DNA of 64,000 nucleotides, taken from contig NZ_JAQSIP010000007.1 in assembly GCF_028649475.1 (NCBI RefSeq), positions 186,001 to 250,000 of the forward strand, in the 5' to 3' direction. This DNA is from Curvibacter cyanobacteriorum (GTDB lineage Bacteria > Pseudomonadota > Gammaproteobacteria > Burkholderiales > Burkholderiaceae_C). A program made the translations under genes and the position numbers. The notes under the pieces were generated by a model that had not been told where the DNA came from, ran no database searches, and was given only the letters and a program-made list of their open reading frames with translations. This document shows positions 39,547-48,364 of the stretch, one piece after another (position 1 is the stretch's first letter; the number at the start of each line of letters is the position of its first letter).

Positions 39547-40293
39547 TCAGGGCAGTTGCGCCGACCCCATGCGGGCCTGGATGGTGGCAGCGCGGGCCGA
39601 CAGGTACGGTGAATTCGGCAGTTTCTCGAAGTACTTGGGCCGGGGCAGCATGACCGCCAGGCGCGCGGCCTCGCCGGCGCTCAGGCGCGCCGCGGGTTTG
39701 CGGAAGTAGTGCTGCGCGGCGGCCTCGGCGCCAAACACGCCCTCGCCCCATTCCACACTGTTGAGGTAGATCTCCAGGATGCGCTGCTTGCTCAGGCACA
39801 GTTCAAGCAAGGCGGTCAACACAAACTCCTGCCCCTTGCGCAGCAGGGTGCGCTCGCCGGACAGCAGCAGGTTCTTGGCCAGCTGCTGGGTGATGGTGGA
39901 GCCGCCCACGATCTTGGGGGGGCGCGCCGCCGCAGGCGCGTTGGGGCGTGCGGTGCCCGGGCGCTGGGCCTGCGCCTTGGCCTCGGCTTTGGCGTTCTTC
40001 TGCCAGGCTTTCTGGATCGCGTCCCACTCCACGCCGTCGTGCTGGGTGAAGCCATCGTCCTCCGAGGCGATCACCGCGCGCTTCAGGGTGTCCGCGATGT
40101 CGCGGTAGGGCACCCACTGCTGGCGCCAGCGCAGGTGGCCCGTCTCCTGCTGGATGCGCAGCGCCTCGGAGCGCTGGAAGCTGGTCGACGCCGGGTCCAG
40201 CACGGCCAGCGCGGCGATGCGGACGACAAAAAACAGCTGCAGGCCCAACAGGGCCAGCACCAGCAGGAGCAACCAGCGCAGCAGGGCTTTCAT
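39547..40293 (-). CDS. mtgA: Monofunctional peptidoglycan glycosyltransferase
   Basis: 248 residues. GT51 enzyme that polymerises lipid II without transpeptidase activity. One membrane anchor (about 3-24), then EDDGFTQHDGVEWDAI (about 75-90) with the catalytic Glu, and GGSTITQQLAKNLLLSGERT (about 126-145). A basic Ala-rich insertion (about 94-120, KNAKAEAKAQAQ) lies between these two motifs and is longer than usual. ATG 40293 was chosen over an upstream in-frame start, which would overlap aroE. Last gene of the reverse operon rnb-tonB-aroE-mtgA. Confidence 0.94.
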   Translation of the reverse strand: MKALLRWLLLLVLALLGLQLFFVVRIAALAVLDPASTSFQRSEALRIQQETGHLRWRQQWVPYRDIADTLKRAVIASEDDGFTQHDGVEWDAIQKAWQKNAKAEAKAQAQRPGTARPNAPAAARPPKIVGGSTITQQLAKNLLLSGERTLLRKGQEFVLTALLELCLSKQRILEIYLNSVEWGEGVFGAEAAAQHYFRKPAARLSAGEAARLAVMLPRPKYFEKLPNSPYLSARAATIQARMGSAQLP

Positions 40294-40318
40294 GGCCGGG
40301 CGGGCGTCGGGTGGGGCC

Positions 40319-41149
40319 TCAGAGCAGGGCGCGCAGCTCAGCCAGCACCTGGGCCGAGGGCGGCCGCACGCCACGCCACAGCGCGAAGGCTTCGGCCGCC
40401 TGTTCGACCAGCATGCCCAGGCCGTCGCGGCCCTGGGCACCGTGGGCCGCAGCCCAGTTCAGGAAGCCCTGGGCGGCCGGGCCGTACATCATGTCCAGTG
40501 CCAGGCTGCCCGGGCGCAGCACGCTGGCCGGCACGGGCACTTCGGCGCCGCTCAGGCTGCTGGCGGTGGCGTTGATGACCACACCGTAGTGACCGTCGAG
40601 GGCCTCGATGGCCGGGGCTTCAAGGCGGCAGCCACAGCGATCGGCCAGGGCCTGGTGGCGCGCCACCAGGTCGACGGCCTTGCTGTGGGTGCGGTTGACC
40701 ACCACCAGGCGTGCGGGGCGGGCCTCCAGCAAGGGGCCCAGCACGCCGGCCGAGGCGCCGCCGGCGCCGATCAGCAGCACGTCTTCACCGGCCAACGGGC
40801 GACCGGCGTTGTCTTCAATGTCCTTCACCAGACCGATGCCGTCGGTGTTGTCGGCATGCAGGCCGTCGGCCCGCAGGCTCAGCACGTTGGCGGCCCCGGC
40901 CAGCTGGGCGCGCGGGCTCCGGTGCTGGGCCAGCTCGGCGGCCTCGAACTTGAACGGCACGGTGATGTTGCAGCCCTTGTAGCCCTCGGCTTGCAGGGCG
41001 GCGATGCCGGCGGCGAACTGGCCCAGCTCGATGCGCTGGCGACCGTAGTGCAAGGTCTGGCCGGTCAGTTCGGCAAAGCGGGCATGGATCCAGGGCGAGC
41101 GGCTGTGTTCAACCGGGTTGCCCAATACGCAGTAGTGGTCTTGGCTCAT
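40319..41149 (-). CDS. aroE: Shikimate dehydrogenase
   Basis: 276 residues. It reduces 3-dehydroshikimate to shikimate with NADPH in aromatic amino acid synthesis. NPVEHSRSPWIH near residues 11-22 binds shikimate, NITVPFKFEA (about 62-71) holds the catalytic Lys, and DNTDGIGL (about 101-108) the catalytic Asp. GAGGASAGV near 128-136 is the cofactor loop and NRTHSKA the NADP-specific motif. It lies between tonB and mtgA with gaps of 36 and 25 nt. Confidence 0.96.
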   Translation of the reverse strand: MSQDHYCVLGNPVEHSRSPWIHARFAELTGQTLHYGRQRIELGQFAAGIAALQAEGYKGCNITVPFKFEAAELAQHRSPRAQLAGAANVLSLRADGLHADNTDGIGLVKDIEDNAGRPLAGEDVLLIGAGGASAGVLGPLLEARPARLVVVNRTHSKAVDLVARHQALADRCGCRLEAPAIEALDGHYGVVINATASSLSGAEVPVPASVLRPGSLALDMMYGPAAQGFLNWAAAHGAQGRDGLGMLVEQAAEAFALWRGVRPPSAQVLAELRALL

Positions 41150-41185
41150 GGCAGTGGGGGCCCGCCCTGCAGGCCCTGGGAGGGG

Positions 41186-42046
41186 TTATTGGACTTTGGC
41201 TTCCAGGGTTTCTTCGCGCGTGAAGCGAAAGCGCGACACGACCACGATCTGGTCGGCCTGGCGCCGCATGGCGGGGTTGAAGGCACCGAAGGGCTGGGCC
41301 GATCGGGCGATGGCTTCGGCGCGCCGGTCCAGCGTGCGGTTGCCCGAGCTTTGCACGATCTCGGTGGCCAGCAGCTTGCCTTGGGCGTCGATGGTCAGGG
41401 TCATGGTCAGCTCGCCGTAGAGCTTCTGACCGTTCTGTTCCGGAAAGTTCTCGGTGCCCTTGTCCTCGACCTTGTGGCGCAGTTGGTCGTAGTAGGTGGC
41501 GTAGACCTCTTCGCGGGTGGCGGGGCTGATGTAGCGCTTTTTGGGGCGCGCGTTTTCTTCGTTCACGCGACGCTCGATCTCGGCCAGCAGCTTGATCAGC
41601 TGGCGCCGCTTTTCCTCCTGCGCCGTGTCGGCCCGCTGGGTGGGGTCGCGCGAGGGCTGGGGCGGGGGCAGGGCGGCCAGCTGGCGGTGCACTTCGGTCA
41701 GCAGGCGGGCCTGCTGTTGCTCCAGCGCGGCCAACTGACGCTGCGTCTCTTCGAGGGTGTCGCCGAGGCTGTTCTGGGCGGCACTGGGCAGCGGCGATGT
41801 GGCCCGGCCCTGGCGCGCCTCGCCCCCGCCGGCCAACGAGGCCTGGGCGATGGCGGTGGCCTTGTCGGGCCGGGCGTTCGACTTGGCGTTGACCAGGATC
41901 ACCTCCAGCGGGGTGTCCTGGAACACCCGGTTGAAGGCGGTCGGGTCCACAAAGCGCACCGTCAGCAGCACCGCGTGCACGGCCAGCGACACCGCCAGCG
42001 TGATCTGCAGCGTGCTCAGGCGACGAAGAGAGGCAAGGGGGCTCAC
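41186..42046 (-). CDS. TonB-like energy transducer
   Basis: 286 residues. One N-terminal membrane segment (about 13-30), a long periplasmic coiled-coil region (about 95-165, TQRQLAALEQQQARLLTEVHRQL) and a TonB C-terminal domain (about 205-286, YGELTMTLTIDAQGKLLATEIVQSSG). Classic TonB has a Pro-rich linker; here it is Gln/Ala/Glu-rich and coiled, closer to TolA in layout. No ExbB/ExbD genes are adjacent. The start is GTG, overlapping the rnb stop by 4 nt (GTGA), so the two are translationally coupled. Confidence 0.85.
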   Translation of the reverse strand: MSPLASLRRLSTLQITLAVSLAVHAVLLTVRFVDPTAFNRVFQDTPLEVILVNAKSNARPDKATAIAQASLAGGGEARQGRATSPLPSAAQNSLGDTLEETQRQLAALEQQQARLLTEVHRQLAALPPPQPSRDPTQRADTAQEEKRRQLIKLLAEIERRVNEENARPKKRYISPATREEVYATYYDQLRHKVEDKGTENFPEQNGQKLYGELTMTLTIDAQGKLLATEIVQSSGNRTLDRRAEAIARSAQPFGAFNPAMRRQADQIVVVSRFRFTREETLEAKVQ

Positions 42047-44115
42047 GGGGCCGGATTATCGGGGCGATTCTCTGGGCCCGAGGGCTCTGCTTCATTGACG
42101 TCCACGGCGATCGCGATGGGACCGGCCACGGCCTCGTCTTCGCCTTCGTCCTCGTCGGCACCGTCCAGCGGCAGCTCAGCGTCGAGCCGCTCGAGGATGG
42201 TGCCGCTGAGGTCGAGCGCGATCTCGTCGATCTCACCGAGCTTGACGCGCACGCGCGCGCCGCGCGGCAGGCCGCTCATGCCGGAGGCGGCCAGCACCAG
42301 GGGCAGGGTGTCGGCGCGCACCAGCACGCTGCCATTCGGGCCTTCCTTGAACACCGTGGCGTTCAACTCGGTCAGGCCGTTCTGTTGCACGTACTTGAGC
42401 GTCCAGAAGCGCTCCATGCCGGCCTGGTAGCCGTTGTAGGCGCTGTAGGCGGCGTCAAAGCCACTGATGATCGAGAACAGCTCGGCGTCCTTGGGCTTGA
42501 ACGGGGCGGCCAGCGCGGCGGTCTTGCCGTGGCGCGAGCAGGCAATGATCTGCCACTGGTTGACCAGGTCGGTGTAGCGGCGCAGGGGCGAGGTGCTCCA
42601 GGCGTAGGCCTTGACCCCGATGCCCGCGTGCGGCAAGGCCTTGGTGCCCATGCGCACCTTGACGCCAGGGGCCAAGCTGGCCTGGCTGCGGTAGATGCCC
42701 GGCACGCCGCAGTCGGCCAGCCACAGGCCCCAGGTGCTGTTGGCCAGGATCATGGCCTCGGCCACGATCAGGTCGAGCGGGGCGCCACGCTGGCGCACGC
42801 TGATCTGCACGGTTTCCTGGCCCGTGGGTTCGGCACCGTCGTTGCCGACCAGGCGGAAGTTGTAGTCGGGGCGGTTGAAGGTTTCGGGCTTGCCGCGCAC
42901 TTCTTCGCGCCGACCCTTGAGCGCCTTGGCCAGGCGGAACAGGAAGGCCATGGTGCGGTGGTCCATGCCGCCGGGCAGGGTGGTCTGTTCGGGGTTGTCG
43001 CTTTCGAGCCAGGACTCGGTGACCACGGTGTCGAGTTGGTCGTGGCGCAGGTTGGCGGCCATCGGCACGCGCTCCAGGCGGGTTTCGCTGGTCAGCACCT
43101 CGAGGCTGGCCTCGTCAAAGCTCACGTACAGCGACACCGCGGGGCAGGCCCGGCCCTCGGCCAGGGTGTAACGCTGCACCACTTCGTCGGGCAACATGGT
43201 GATCTTGTAGCCCGGCATGTAGACGGTGGACAGGCGGTGGCGTGCCACCTGGTCGATCGGCGTGCCGGTGGCCAGGGCCAGGCCCGGGGCCGCGATGTGG
43301 ATGCCCAGCGTCACGCGGCCGGTGCCCAGGCCCTGCACCGACAGCGCATCGTCGATTTCGGTGGTTTGCGAGTCGTCGATCGAATAGGCCTGCACCTCGG
43401 CCAGTGGCAGCTCGTCGGTGATGTCGGGCGCCTGCAGCGACGGGAAGCCCGTGCCCTTGGGGAAGTTGTCGAACAGGAAGCGCTTCCAGTGGAACTGGTA
43501 GGCCGAGTCGATGGCGCCGGCGCGGCGCAGCAATTCGAGTGGCGCTGTCTGGGTGGCGCGTGAGGCCTCGACCACCGCCTTGTACTCGGGCGCGTTCTTG
43601 TCGGGGCGGAACAGGATTTTGTAGAGCTGCTCGCGGATCGGGGCCGGGCAGTCGCCCTGGCCCAGGGCCGTGGCCCAGTCGGCGATCTGTTGCAACTGCT
43701 GCTTTTTCTTCTCGATCGCCAGCAAAGCCTGCTGCACGATTTCGGCCGGGGCCTTTTTGTAGCGGCCCTTGCCGGCGCGGCGGAAGTAATGCGGGGCGTC
43801 GTGCAGGCGGAATAGCGCCGCCACCTGCTGGATCTGGGTGGCTTGCTCGCTGAAATAGTCGCGTGCCAGGTCGGCAAAGCCGAAGTCGTCCTCGGGCGCG
43901 AACTCCCAGGCCAGCTCCAGCTCGATGCCTTCGGCGGCCGCCTGGGCCTGGGCCATCAGCTCGGCCGGGGCGGGCTTGTCAAACTTCAGCAGCAGGTTGG
44001 CGGCCTTGACCTTGACCCGTTTGCCGGATTCCAGTTCCACCTGCAGGGAGCTTTCCGCTTCCGACAGAACGCGTCCGGCCTGAAATTTGCCGGCTTCATC
44101 AAACAGTGCATACAT
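42043..44115 (-). CDS. RNase II/R-family exoribonuclease (RNB domain)
   Basis: 690 residues. 3'-to-5' exoribonuclease. The RNB catalytic core is at about 265-590, with the acidic motif SIDDSQTTEIDDAL (about 252-265) and the IAAPGLALATGTPIDQVARHR-like segment just after it. The N-terminal about 190 residues are not a standard cold-shock pair and begin MYALFDEAGKFQAGRVL; an S1-like domain is plausible after 620. The C-terminus is acidic (DGADEDEGEDEAV). ATG 44115 was chosen; GACAAT lies 7 nt upstream. First gene of the rnb-tonB-aroE-mtgA operon. Confidence 0.9.
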   Translation of the reverse strand: MYALFDEAGKFQAGRVLSEAESSLQVELESGKRVKVKAANLLLKFDKPAPAELMAQAQAAAEGIELELAWEFAPEDDFGFADLARDYFSEQATQIQQVAALFRLHDAPHYFRRAGKGRYKKAPAEIVQQALLAIEKKKQQLQQIADWATALGQGDCPAPIREQLYKILFRPDKNAPEYKAVVEASRATQTAPLELLRRAGAIDSAYQFHWKRFLFDNFPKGTGFPSLQAPDITDELPLAEVQAYSIDDSQTTEIDDALSVQGLGTGRVTLGIHIAAPGLALATGTPIDQVARHRLSTVYMPGYKITMLPDEVVQRYTLAEGRACPAVSLYVSFDEASLEVLTSETRLERVPMAANLRHDQLDTVVTESWLESDNPEQTTLPGGMDHRTMAFLFRLAKALKGRREEVRGKPETFNRPDYNFRLVGNDGAEPTGQETVQISVRQRGAPLDLIVAEAMILANSTWGLWLADCGVPGIYRSQASLAPGVKVRMGTKALPHAGIGVKAYAWSTSPLRRYTDLVNQWQIIACSRHGKTAALAAPFKPKDAELFSIISGFDAAYSAYNGYQAGMERFWTLKYVQQNGLTELNATVFKEGPNGSVLVRADTLPLVLAASGMSGLPRGARVRVKLGEIDEIALDLSGTILERLDAELPLDGADEDEGEDEAVAGPIAIAVDVNEAEPSGPENRPDNPAP

Positions 44116-44122
44116 GGGCCCG

Positions 44123-44128
44123 ATTGTC
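44123..44128 (-). promoter_or_regulatory. Putative -10 element of the rnb operon
   Basis: GACAAT on the reverse strand, 7 nt before the ATG. The following bases CGGGCCCAT are the same as those after the TACAAT of the DUF3426 gene at 57.9 kb. Confidence 0.45.
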
Positions 44129-44205
44129 CCATCCCCGGGCCCCGGTTGGCGAAGCCGGGTCACCGCAGGGGGGCTTGGCGGGGGCCAAGGGCCTGGCCGG
44201 GCACG

Positions 44206-44805
44206 TCAAACCAGCTGTAAAAAGTCAAACACGGCGTCCAGGTGGTCGGGGAAACTGCTCAGCGCGTGGTCGCCGCCCTCCAGCAAGGTCAGCTGGGCCT
44301 GCGGGTAGCGGGCGGTCATCTCGCGCCAGTCCAGCACCTCGTCGCCCTTGGCCACCAGCGCGAACTCGGGCCCTGGGGGGTCTTCGCCCTCCTGCGCCAG
44401 TTCGTGCAGTTCGTCGACGTAGCGCGGCTCAAAGTAAAAGCGCATTTCAGGCTGGTGCCAGAAGGGCTGCTCACCGATGTAGCGGGCCAGATCGCGTGCC
44501 GGATCGACCGCCGGGTTGATCAGCACGCTGCGACAGCCGGTGTGTCGGGCCACCCACGAGGCATAAAAACCACCCAGCGACGAGCCCATCACCGCCATCG
44601 TGTCGTGGGGCCAGAGGCTCAGGCCCTGGCGCAGCAGCTCGACCGCGGCGCGCGGCGACGGCGGCAGCTGCGGGCACCACCAATGCACCTGCGGGTGGCG
44701 GCGCTGCACGGCTTCGGCCATCAGGCGGGCCTTGGCCGACTGCGGGGAGGAGCGAAACCCATGCAGGTACAGCAAGTGGGTGGTGGCGGCAGAAGGGGCG
44801 GACAT
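44206..44805 (-). CDS. YqiA-like alpha/beta-hydrolase esterase
   Basis: 199 residues from an ATG with AGGAG 5 nt upstream. YqiA-type esterases are small cytoplasmic hydrolases of unknown natural substrate. The oxyanion segment LLYLHGFRSSPQSAKA (about 11-26), the nucleophile elbow GSSLGG (about 73-78), the Asp in KGDEVLDW and the His in GGDHALSSF complete the triad. Divergent from the HDOD gene. Confidence 0.9.
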   Translation of the reverse strand: MSAPSAATTHLLYLHGFRSSPQSAKARLMAEAVQRRHPQVHWWCPQLPPSPRAAVELLRQGLSLWPHDTMAVMGSSLGGFYASWVARHTGCRSVLINPAVDPARDLARYIGEQPFWHQPEMRFYFEPRYVDELHELAQEGEDPPGPEFALVAKGDEVLDWREMTARYPQAQLTLLEGGDHALSSFPDHLDAVFDFLQLV

Positions 44806-44955
44806 GAGGGCTCCTGACAACAGCGGGGCGGTGGGGCGGGTCTGTCCGGAGCCGGCCTGCGCCAGGATCGCCTGAACTGGCTCTAAACTGGCCAGCAGGC
44901 CGGTTTCGGCTGGACCGAATTGTTTCACCGGTGCGCCATTTTCCTACTTTCCGAC

Positions 44956-47148
44956 ATGCCTGACCCGAGTCCTGTTCCCGTCTCACTGGCCGAGAACGCC
45001 TGGTTGCTGCCCCACGACGCGGTGGCCGCGGTGCTGGCCTGGCCGGTGGCCCCGGCACTGGCCGACCAGCCCGAGGAGGAGGGGGTCTTCGCGGCCGGGG
45101 TGCTGCTGGCCGAGATGCTCAGCGGCCGGGCCTCGGTGCAGCGCGCCGCCGACTGCTCGCCCGACGGGCTGGAGCGCCGCTACCACGACCTGCCCGAGGA
45201 CTGGGGCCGCAACATCGACCCGCCGCTGCAGGCCCAGATCAACCGCGCCCTGAGCCTGCAGCCGGCCGACCGCTTTGCCCATGTCGAGGGCTTCAAGGCT
45301 GCGTTGTCGGCCTGGGCCGGTTCGGCCGCCGGGCGCACGCTGGAGACCCTGATCACGCGCATGCGCCGCCAGGGCGACTTTCCGGCCCTCTCCAGTGCCA
45401 TGGGGCGCATCCTCAAAGTGGCCAGCTCCGACGACGACAGCCTGGAGGACCTGACCCGCGAGGTGCTGCAGGATGTGGCCCTGACCCAGCAACTGCTGCG
45501 CCTGGTCAACAGCGCGCAGTACGCCCAGGTCAGCGGCATGGTGACCACGGTGTCGCGTGCGGTCGGGCTGGTGGGTTTCAACGGGGTGCGCAACCTTGCC
45601 CTGGGCCTGCGCCTGCTGGAGCACATGCCGGACCAGGCGCACGCGGGGCAGCTCAAGGCCCAATTCCTGCGCGCGCTCATGGCCGGTTCGCTGGCGGCCG
45701 AGCTGTGCCTGGTGTCGCAGGTGCGCGAGGACGCATTTCTGGGCGCCATGTTCCAGAACCTCGGGCGCTTGCTGACGGGTTTTTACTTTCCGGCCGAGGC
45801 GGCCCAGATCGAGCAGGCGGTGGCCGAGGGGCGCTACGCCGGCGGCGAGTCGAGTGCCTTTGCCCAGTGGCTGGGCCTCAGCGACGAGGACTTTGGCACC
45901 GGCGTGGCGCGCAGTTGGGGTCTGCCCGCCGACATCCTGTACTGCATGCGGCGCCCGTTTGGCCGGCCGCCCCAGCGCCGTCCGCAACCCACCCGCGACT
46001 ACCTGCGCTGGCTGGCCGTGGCCGCCAACGACATCACCGCGGCCCTGATTGCGCCTGGCAGCCAGGACATCGCCCAGCGGGTCAAGGCGGTGACCGACCG
46101 CTATGCCCGGGTGCTGGGTCTGGCGCCCGAGGACTTTGCCGACGCCGTGGCCCATGCGCAGACCCGGCTCAAGTCCATGGCCGAGGCCATGGGCCTGCCC
46201 GCTGCGCCCATCCAGGCCCTGACCCGGCCGGTGGGCGAGTTGCCCGCCACGGCGCCGGCGGGTCTGGGCGCCACGGCGGCACCGCCCCCGTCGCTTTTGC
46301 CTTCGCCTGGGTTGCCCACCGCGCGTGTGGCGCCGGCGGGCGAGCCGCCACGCGCGGCCGGCAACGCGCTCGCGGCGCCCGCCGCCGCGCCCCTGTCCAC
46401 GCCGGTTCAAGTGCCCGTGCAAGTGCCTGTGCAAGTACCCGTTCAGGCGCGGGCCCCGACCGAGCGGGCGCCTGCCCGCCCCGCGGCGGCGGCCCCAAGC
46501 CCGGCGCCGGTGTCGGTCAGCGACCCGTCGGAGCCCCCGCCGGTGCCCGCGGGGCTGAGCCCCGCTGCGCCCCTGGCCCGCAGCGATGGCGCGGAGGCGC
46601 TGCCCGGGCGGGCCGCCCGCCTGGGCCGCCAGCACGAGGCCATCAAGGCCCTGTTGCAAAGCCTGCAAGGCGAGTCCGCCGCCGCGCTGAGCCTGGCCGA
46701 CGGCATCAAGCTGACGGTGGCCGGGCTGCAGCAGGCCCTGGGGGCCGAGCGCGTGGTGTTCTGCCTGCGCGAGGCGTCAACCCCGGTGCTGTCGGCGCGC
46801 CACGCCGTGGGGCCCGGCATGGCGGGCTTGCAGTCGGCGTTCCGCGTCGACCTGTCCGCCGGCAGCACCGACCTGCTGGCTGCCGCCTGTCACCAGGGGC
46901 GGCAGGTGTGGGTGCAGGATGCTGTCGAGCCCACGACGCAGGCCCGTCTGCCGACCTGGTTGCGTGAGCGCTTCCGGCCCGCGGGGTTCTGGCTGCTGCC
47001 GCTGGTGCACCGGGACACGGCGTTTGCATTGCTGTATGCCGATGTCGGCCACGCGGCCCGGCTGGTGGTGGACCCGGGCTCGCGCGAGCTGTTGCAGCAA
47101 CTCGCCACGCTGTTGCTGGCCTTGTTCCGGCAGCGGCAGGCGCGCTGA
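44956..47148 (+). CDS. HDOD-domain regulator with remnant kinase C-lobe and C-terminal GAF-like domain
   Basis: 730 residues. Residues 40-112 read like the end of a Ser/Thr protein kinase C-lobe (GVFAAGVLLAEMLSGR, then INRALSLQPADRFAHVEGFKAAL). The N-lobe, HRD loop and DFG are missing, and an in-frame TAA at 44884 shows nothing more is encoded upstream. An HDOD domain follows (about 125-330, LTREVLQDVALTQQLLRLVNS). Then comes a 140-residue Pro/Ala linker with PVQV repeats and a GAF-like domain (about 565-730). HDOD proteins act in signalling and stress regulation without a hydrolase site. It is likely a pseudokinase relic kept as a dimerisation or docking part. ATG 44956 preferred; TTG 44920 is possible. 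Confidence 0.85.
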   Translation: MPDPSPVPVSLAENAWLLPHDAVAAVLAWPVAPALADQPEEEGVFAAGVLLAEMLSGRASVQRAADCSPDGLERRYHDLPEDWGRNIDPPLQAQINRALSLQPADRFAHVEGFKAALSAWAGSAAGRTLETLITRMRRQGDFPALSSAMGRILKVASSDDDSLEDLTREVLQDVALTQQLLRLVNSAQYAQVSGMVTTVSRAVGLVGFNGVRNLALGLRLLEHMPDQAHAGQLKAQFLRALMAGSLAAELCLVSQVREDAFLGAMFQNLGRLLTGFYFPAEAAQIEQAVAEGRYAGGESSAFAQWLGLSDEDFGTGVARSWGLPADILYCMRRPFGRPPQRRPQPTRDYLRWLAVAANDITAALIAPGSQDIAQRVKAVTDRYARVLGLAPEDFADAVAHAQTRLKSMAEAMGLPAAPIQALTRPVGELPATAPAGLGATAAPPPSLLPSPGLPTARVAPAGEPPRAAGNALAAPAAAPLSTPVQVPVQVPVQVPVQARAPTERAPARPAAAAPSPAPVSVSDPSEPPPVPAGLSPAAPLARSDGAEALPGRAARLGRQHEAIKALLQSLQGESAAALSLADGIKLTVAGLQQALGAERVVFCLREASTPVLSARHAVGPGMAGLQSAFRVDLSAGSTDLLAAACHQGRQVWVQDAVEPTTQARLPTWLRERFRPAGFWLLPLVHRDTAFALLYADVGHAARLVVDPGSRELLQQLATLLLALFRQRQAR
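46405..46449 (+). repeat. 12-bp in-frame minisatellite
   Basis: About 3.7 copies of a 12-bp unit (GTGCAAGTGCCC-like) encode Pro-Val-Gln-Val repeats in the linker of the HDOD protein. In-frame slippage would change linker length without breaking the gene. Confidence 0.75.
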
Positions 47149-47195
47149 AGCCCCGTTGGCCAGGGTGGCCATGGGCGGATCGCGGGCTCAGGGCC

Positions 47196-47201
47196 GATAA
47201 T
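47196..47201 (+). promoter_or_regulatory. Putative -10 element of rodA
   Basis: GATAAT ends 6 nt before the ATG at 47208. No clear -35. Predicted leaderless start, although GAGGG overlaps the same gap and could serve as a weak ribosome-binding site. Confidence 0.4.
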
Positions 47202-47207
47202 TGAGGG

Positions 47208-48362
47208 ATGTCCGCCGTCTTTGAAAAGCCCTCCCTGCGCCAGCGCCTGTTGCCCCTGTTTCAGGGCTTCGACGGCCCCTTGGCCTTTGCCGTCTTCATG
47301 CTCGTGTGCGCCGGTCTGCTGACCATGTACTCGTCGGGTTTTGACCACGGCACGCGCTTTGTCGATCACGGCCGCAACATGGTGATCGCGGGCGGCATCC
47401 TGTTTGTGGTGGCGCAGATCCCGCCGCAGCGCCTGATGAGCTTTGCCGTGCCGCTGTACCTGACCGGGGTGGCCCTGCTGGTGGCCGTGGCCTTGTTCGG
47501 CCTGACCAAAAAGGGCGCGCGGCGCTGGCTCAATTTGGGGGTGGTGATCCAGCCCAGCGAGATCTTGAAGATCGCCATGCCGCTGATGTTGGCCTGGTGG
47601 TTCCAACGCCGTGAAGGCCAGTTGCGCCCGCTCGACTTCCTGGTCGCCGGGGGGCTGTTGCTGGTGCCCGTGGGGCTGATCATGAAGCAGCCTGACCTGG
47701 GCACCTCCTTGCTGGTGCTGGCCTCGGGCCTGTCGGTGATCTTCTTTGCCGGCCTCAGTTGGCGCTTGATCCTGCCGCCGGTGCTGCTGGGCGTGATCGG
47801 CATCAGCCTGCTGGTCTGGTATGAGCCCCAACTGTGTGCCGACGGCGTGCGCTGGCCCGTCTTGCACGACTACCAGCAGCAGCGCATCTGCACCCTGCTG
47901 GACCCGAGCCGCGATCCCCTGGGCAAGGGCTTTCACATCATCCAGGGCATGATCGCGATCGGCTCGGGCGGGGTTTTCGGCAAGGGGTTCATGGCCGGCA
48001 CGCAGACGCACCTGGAGTTCATTCCCGAGCGCACCACCGACTTCATCTTTGCGGCCTTCTCGGAAGAGTTCGGCCTGATCGGCAACCTGCTGCTGATCGT
48101 GTCCTTCCTGTTCCTGATCGTGCGCGGGCTGATGATCGCCTTGGACGCGCCGACCTTGTTCGCGCGTTTGCTGGCGGGCGCGATGTCCTGCATTTTCTTC
48201 ACCTATGCCTTTGTGAACATGGGCATGGTCAGCGGCATCCTGCCTGTGGTGGGCGTGCCCCTGCCATTCATCAGTTACGGGGGCACCGCCATGGTCACGC
48301 TGGGCATGGGGCTGGGCATTTTGATGTCGGTGGCGCGTTCCAAGCGCCTGGTGCCGACGTGA
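47208..48362 (+). CDS. rodA: Rod-shape peptidoglycan glycosyltransferase RodA
   Basis: 384 residues. SEDS polymerase for lateral wall growth, the elongation counterpart of FtsW. About ten membrane segments. RRWLNLGVVIQPSEILK near 105-121, KQPDLGTSLL near 162-171 and PFISYGGTAMVTLG near 352-365 are the SEDS signatures. The short N-terminus distinguishes it from ftsW at 22.4 kb. The usual partner mrdA (PBP2) is not adjacent in this window. Downstream lies an 88-bp repeat array. Confidence 0.95.
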   Translation: MSAVFEKPSLRQRLLPLFQGFDGPLAFAVFMLVCAGLLTMYSSGFDHGTRFVDHGRNMVIAGGILFVVAQIPPQRLMSFAVPLYLTGVALLVAVALFGLTKKGARRWLNLGVVIQPSEILKIAMPLMLAWWFQRREGQLRPLDFLVAGGLLLVPVGLIMKQPDLGTSLLVLASGLSVIFFAGLSWRLILPPVLLGVIGISLLVWYEPQLCADGVRWPVLHDYQQQRICTLLDPSRDPLGKGFHIIQGMIAIGSGGVFGKGFMAGTQTHLEFIPERTTDFIFAAFSEEFGLIGNLLLIVSFLFLIVRGLMIALDAPTLFARLLAGAMSCIFFTYAFVNMGMVSGILPVVGVPLPFISYGGTAMVTLGMGLGILMSVARSKRLVPT

Positions 48363-48364
48363 TG

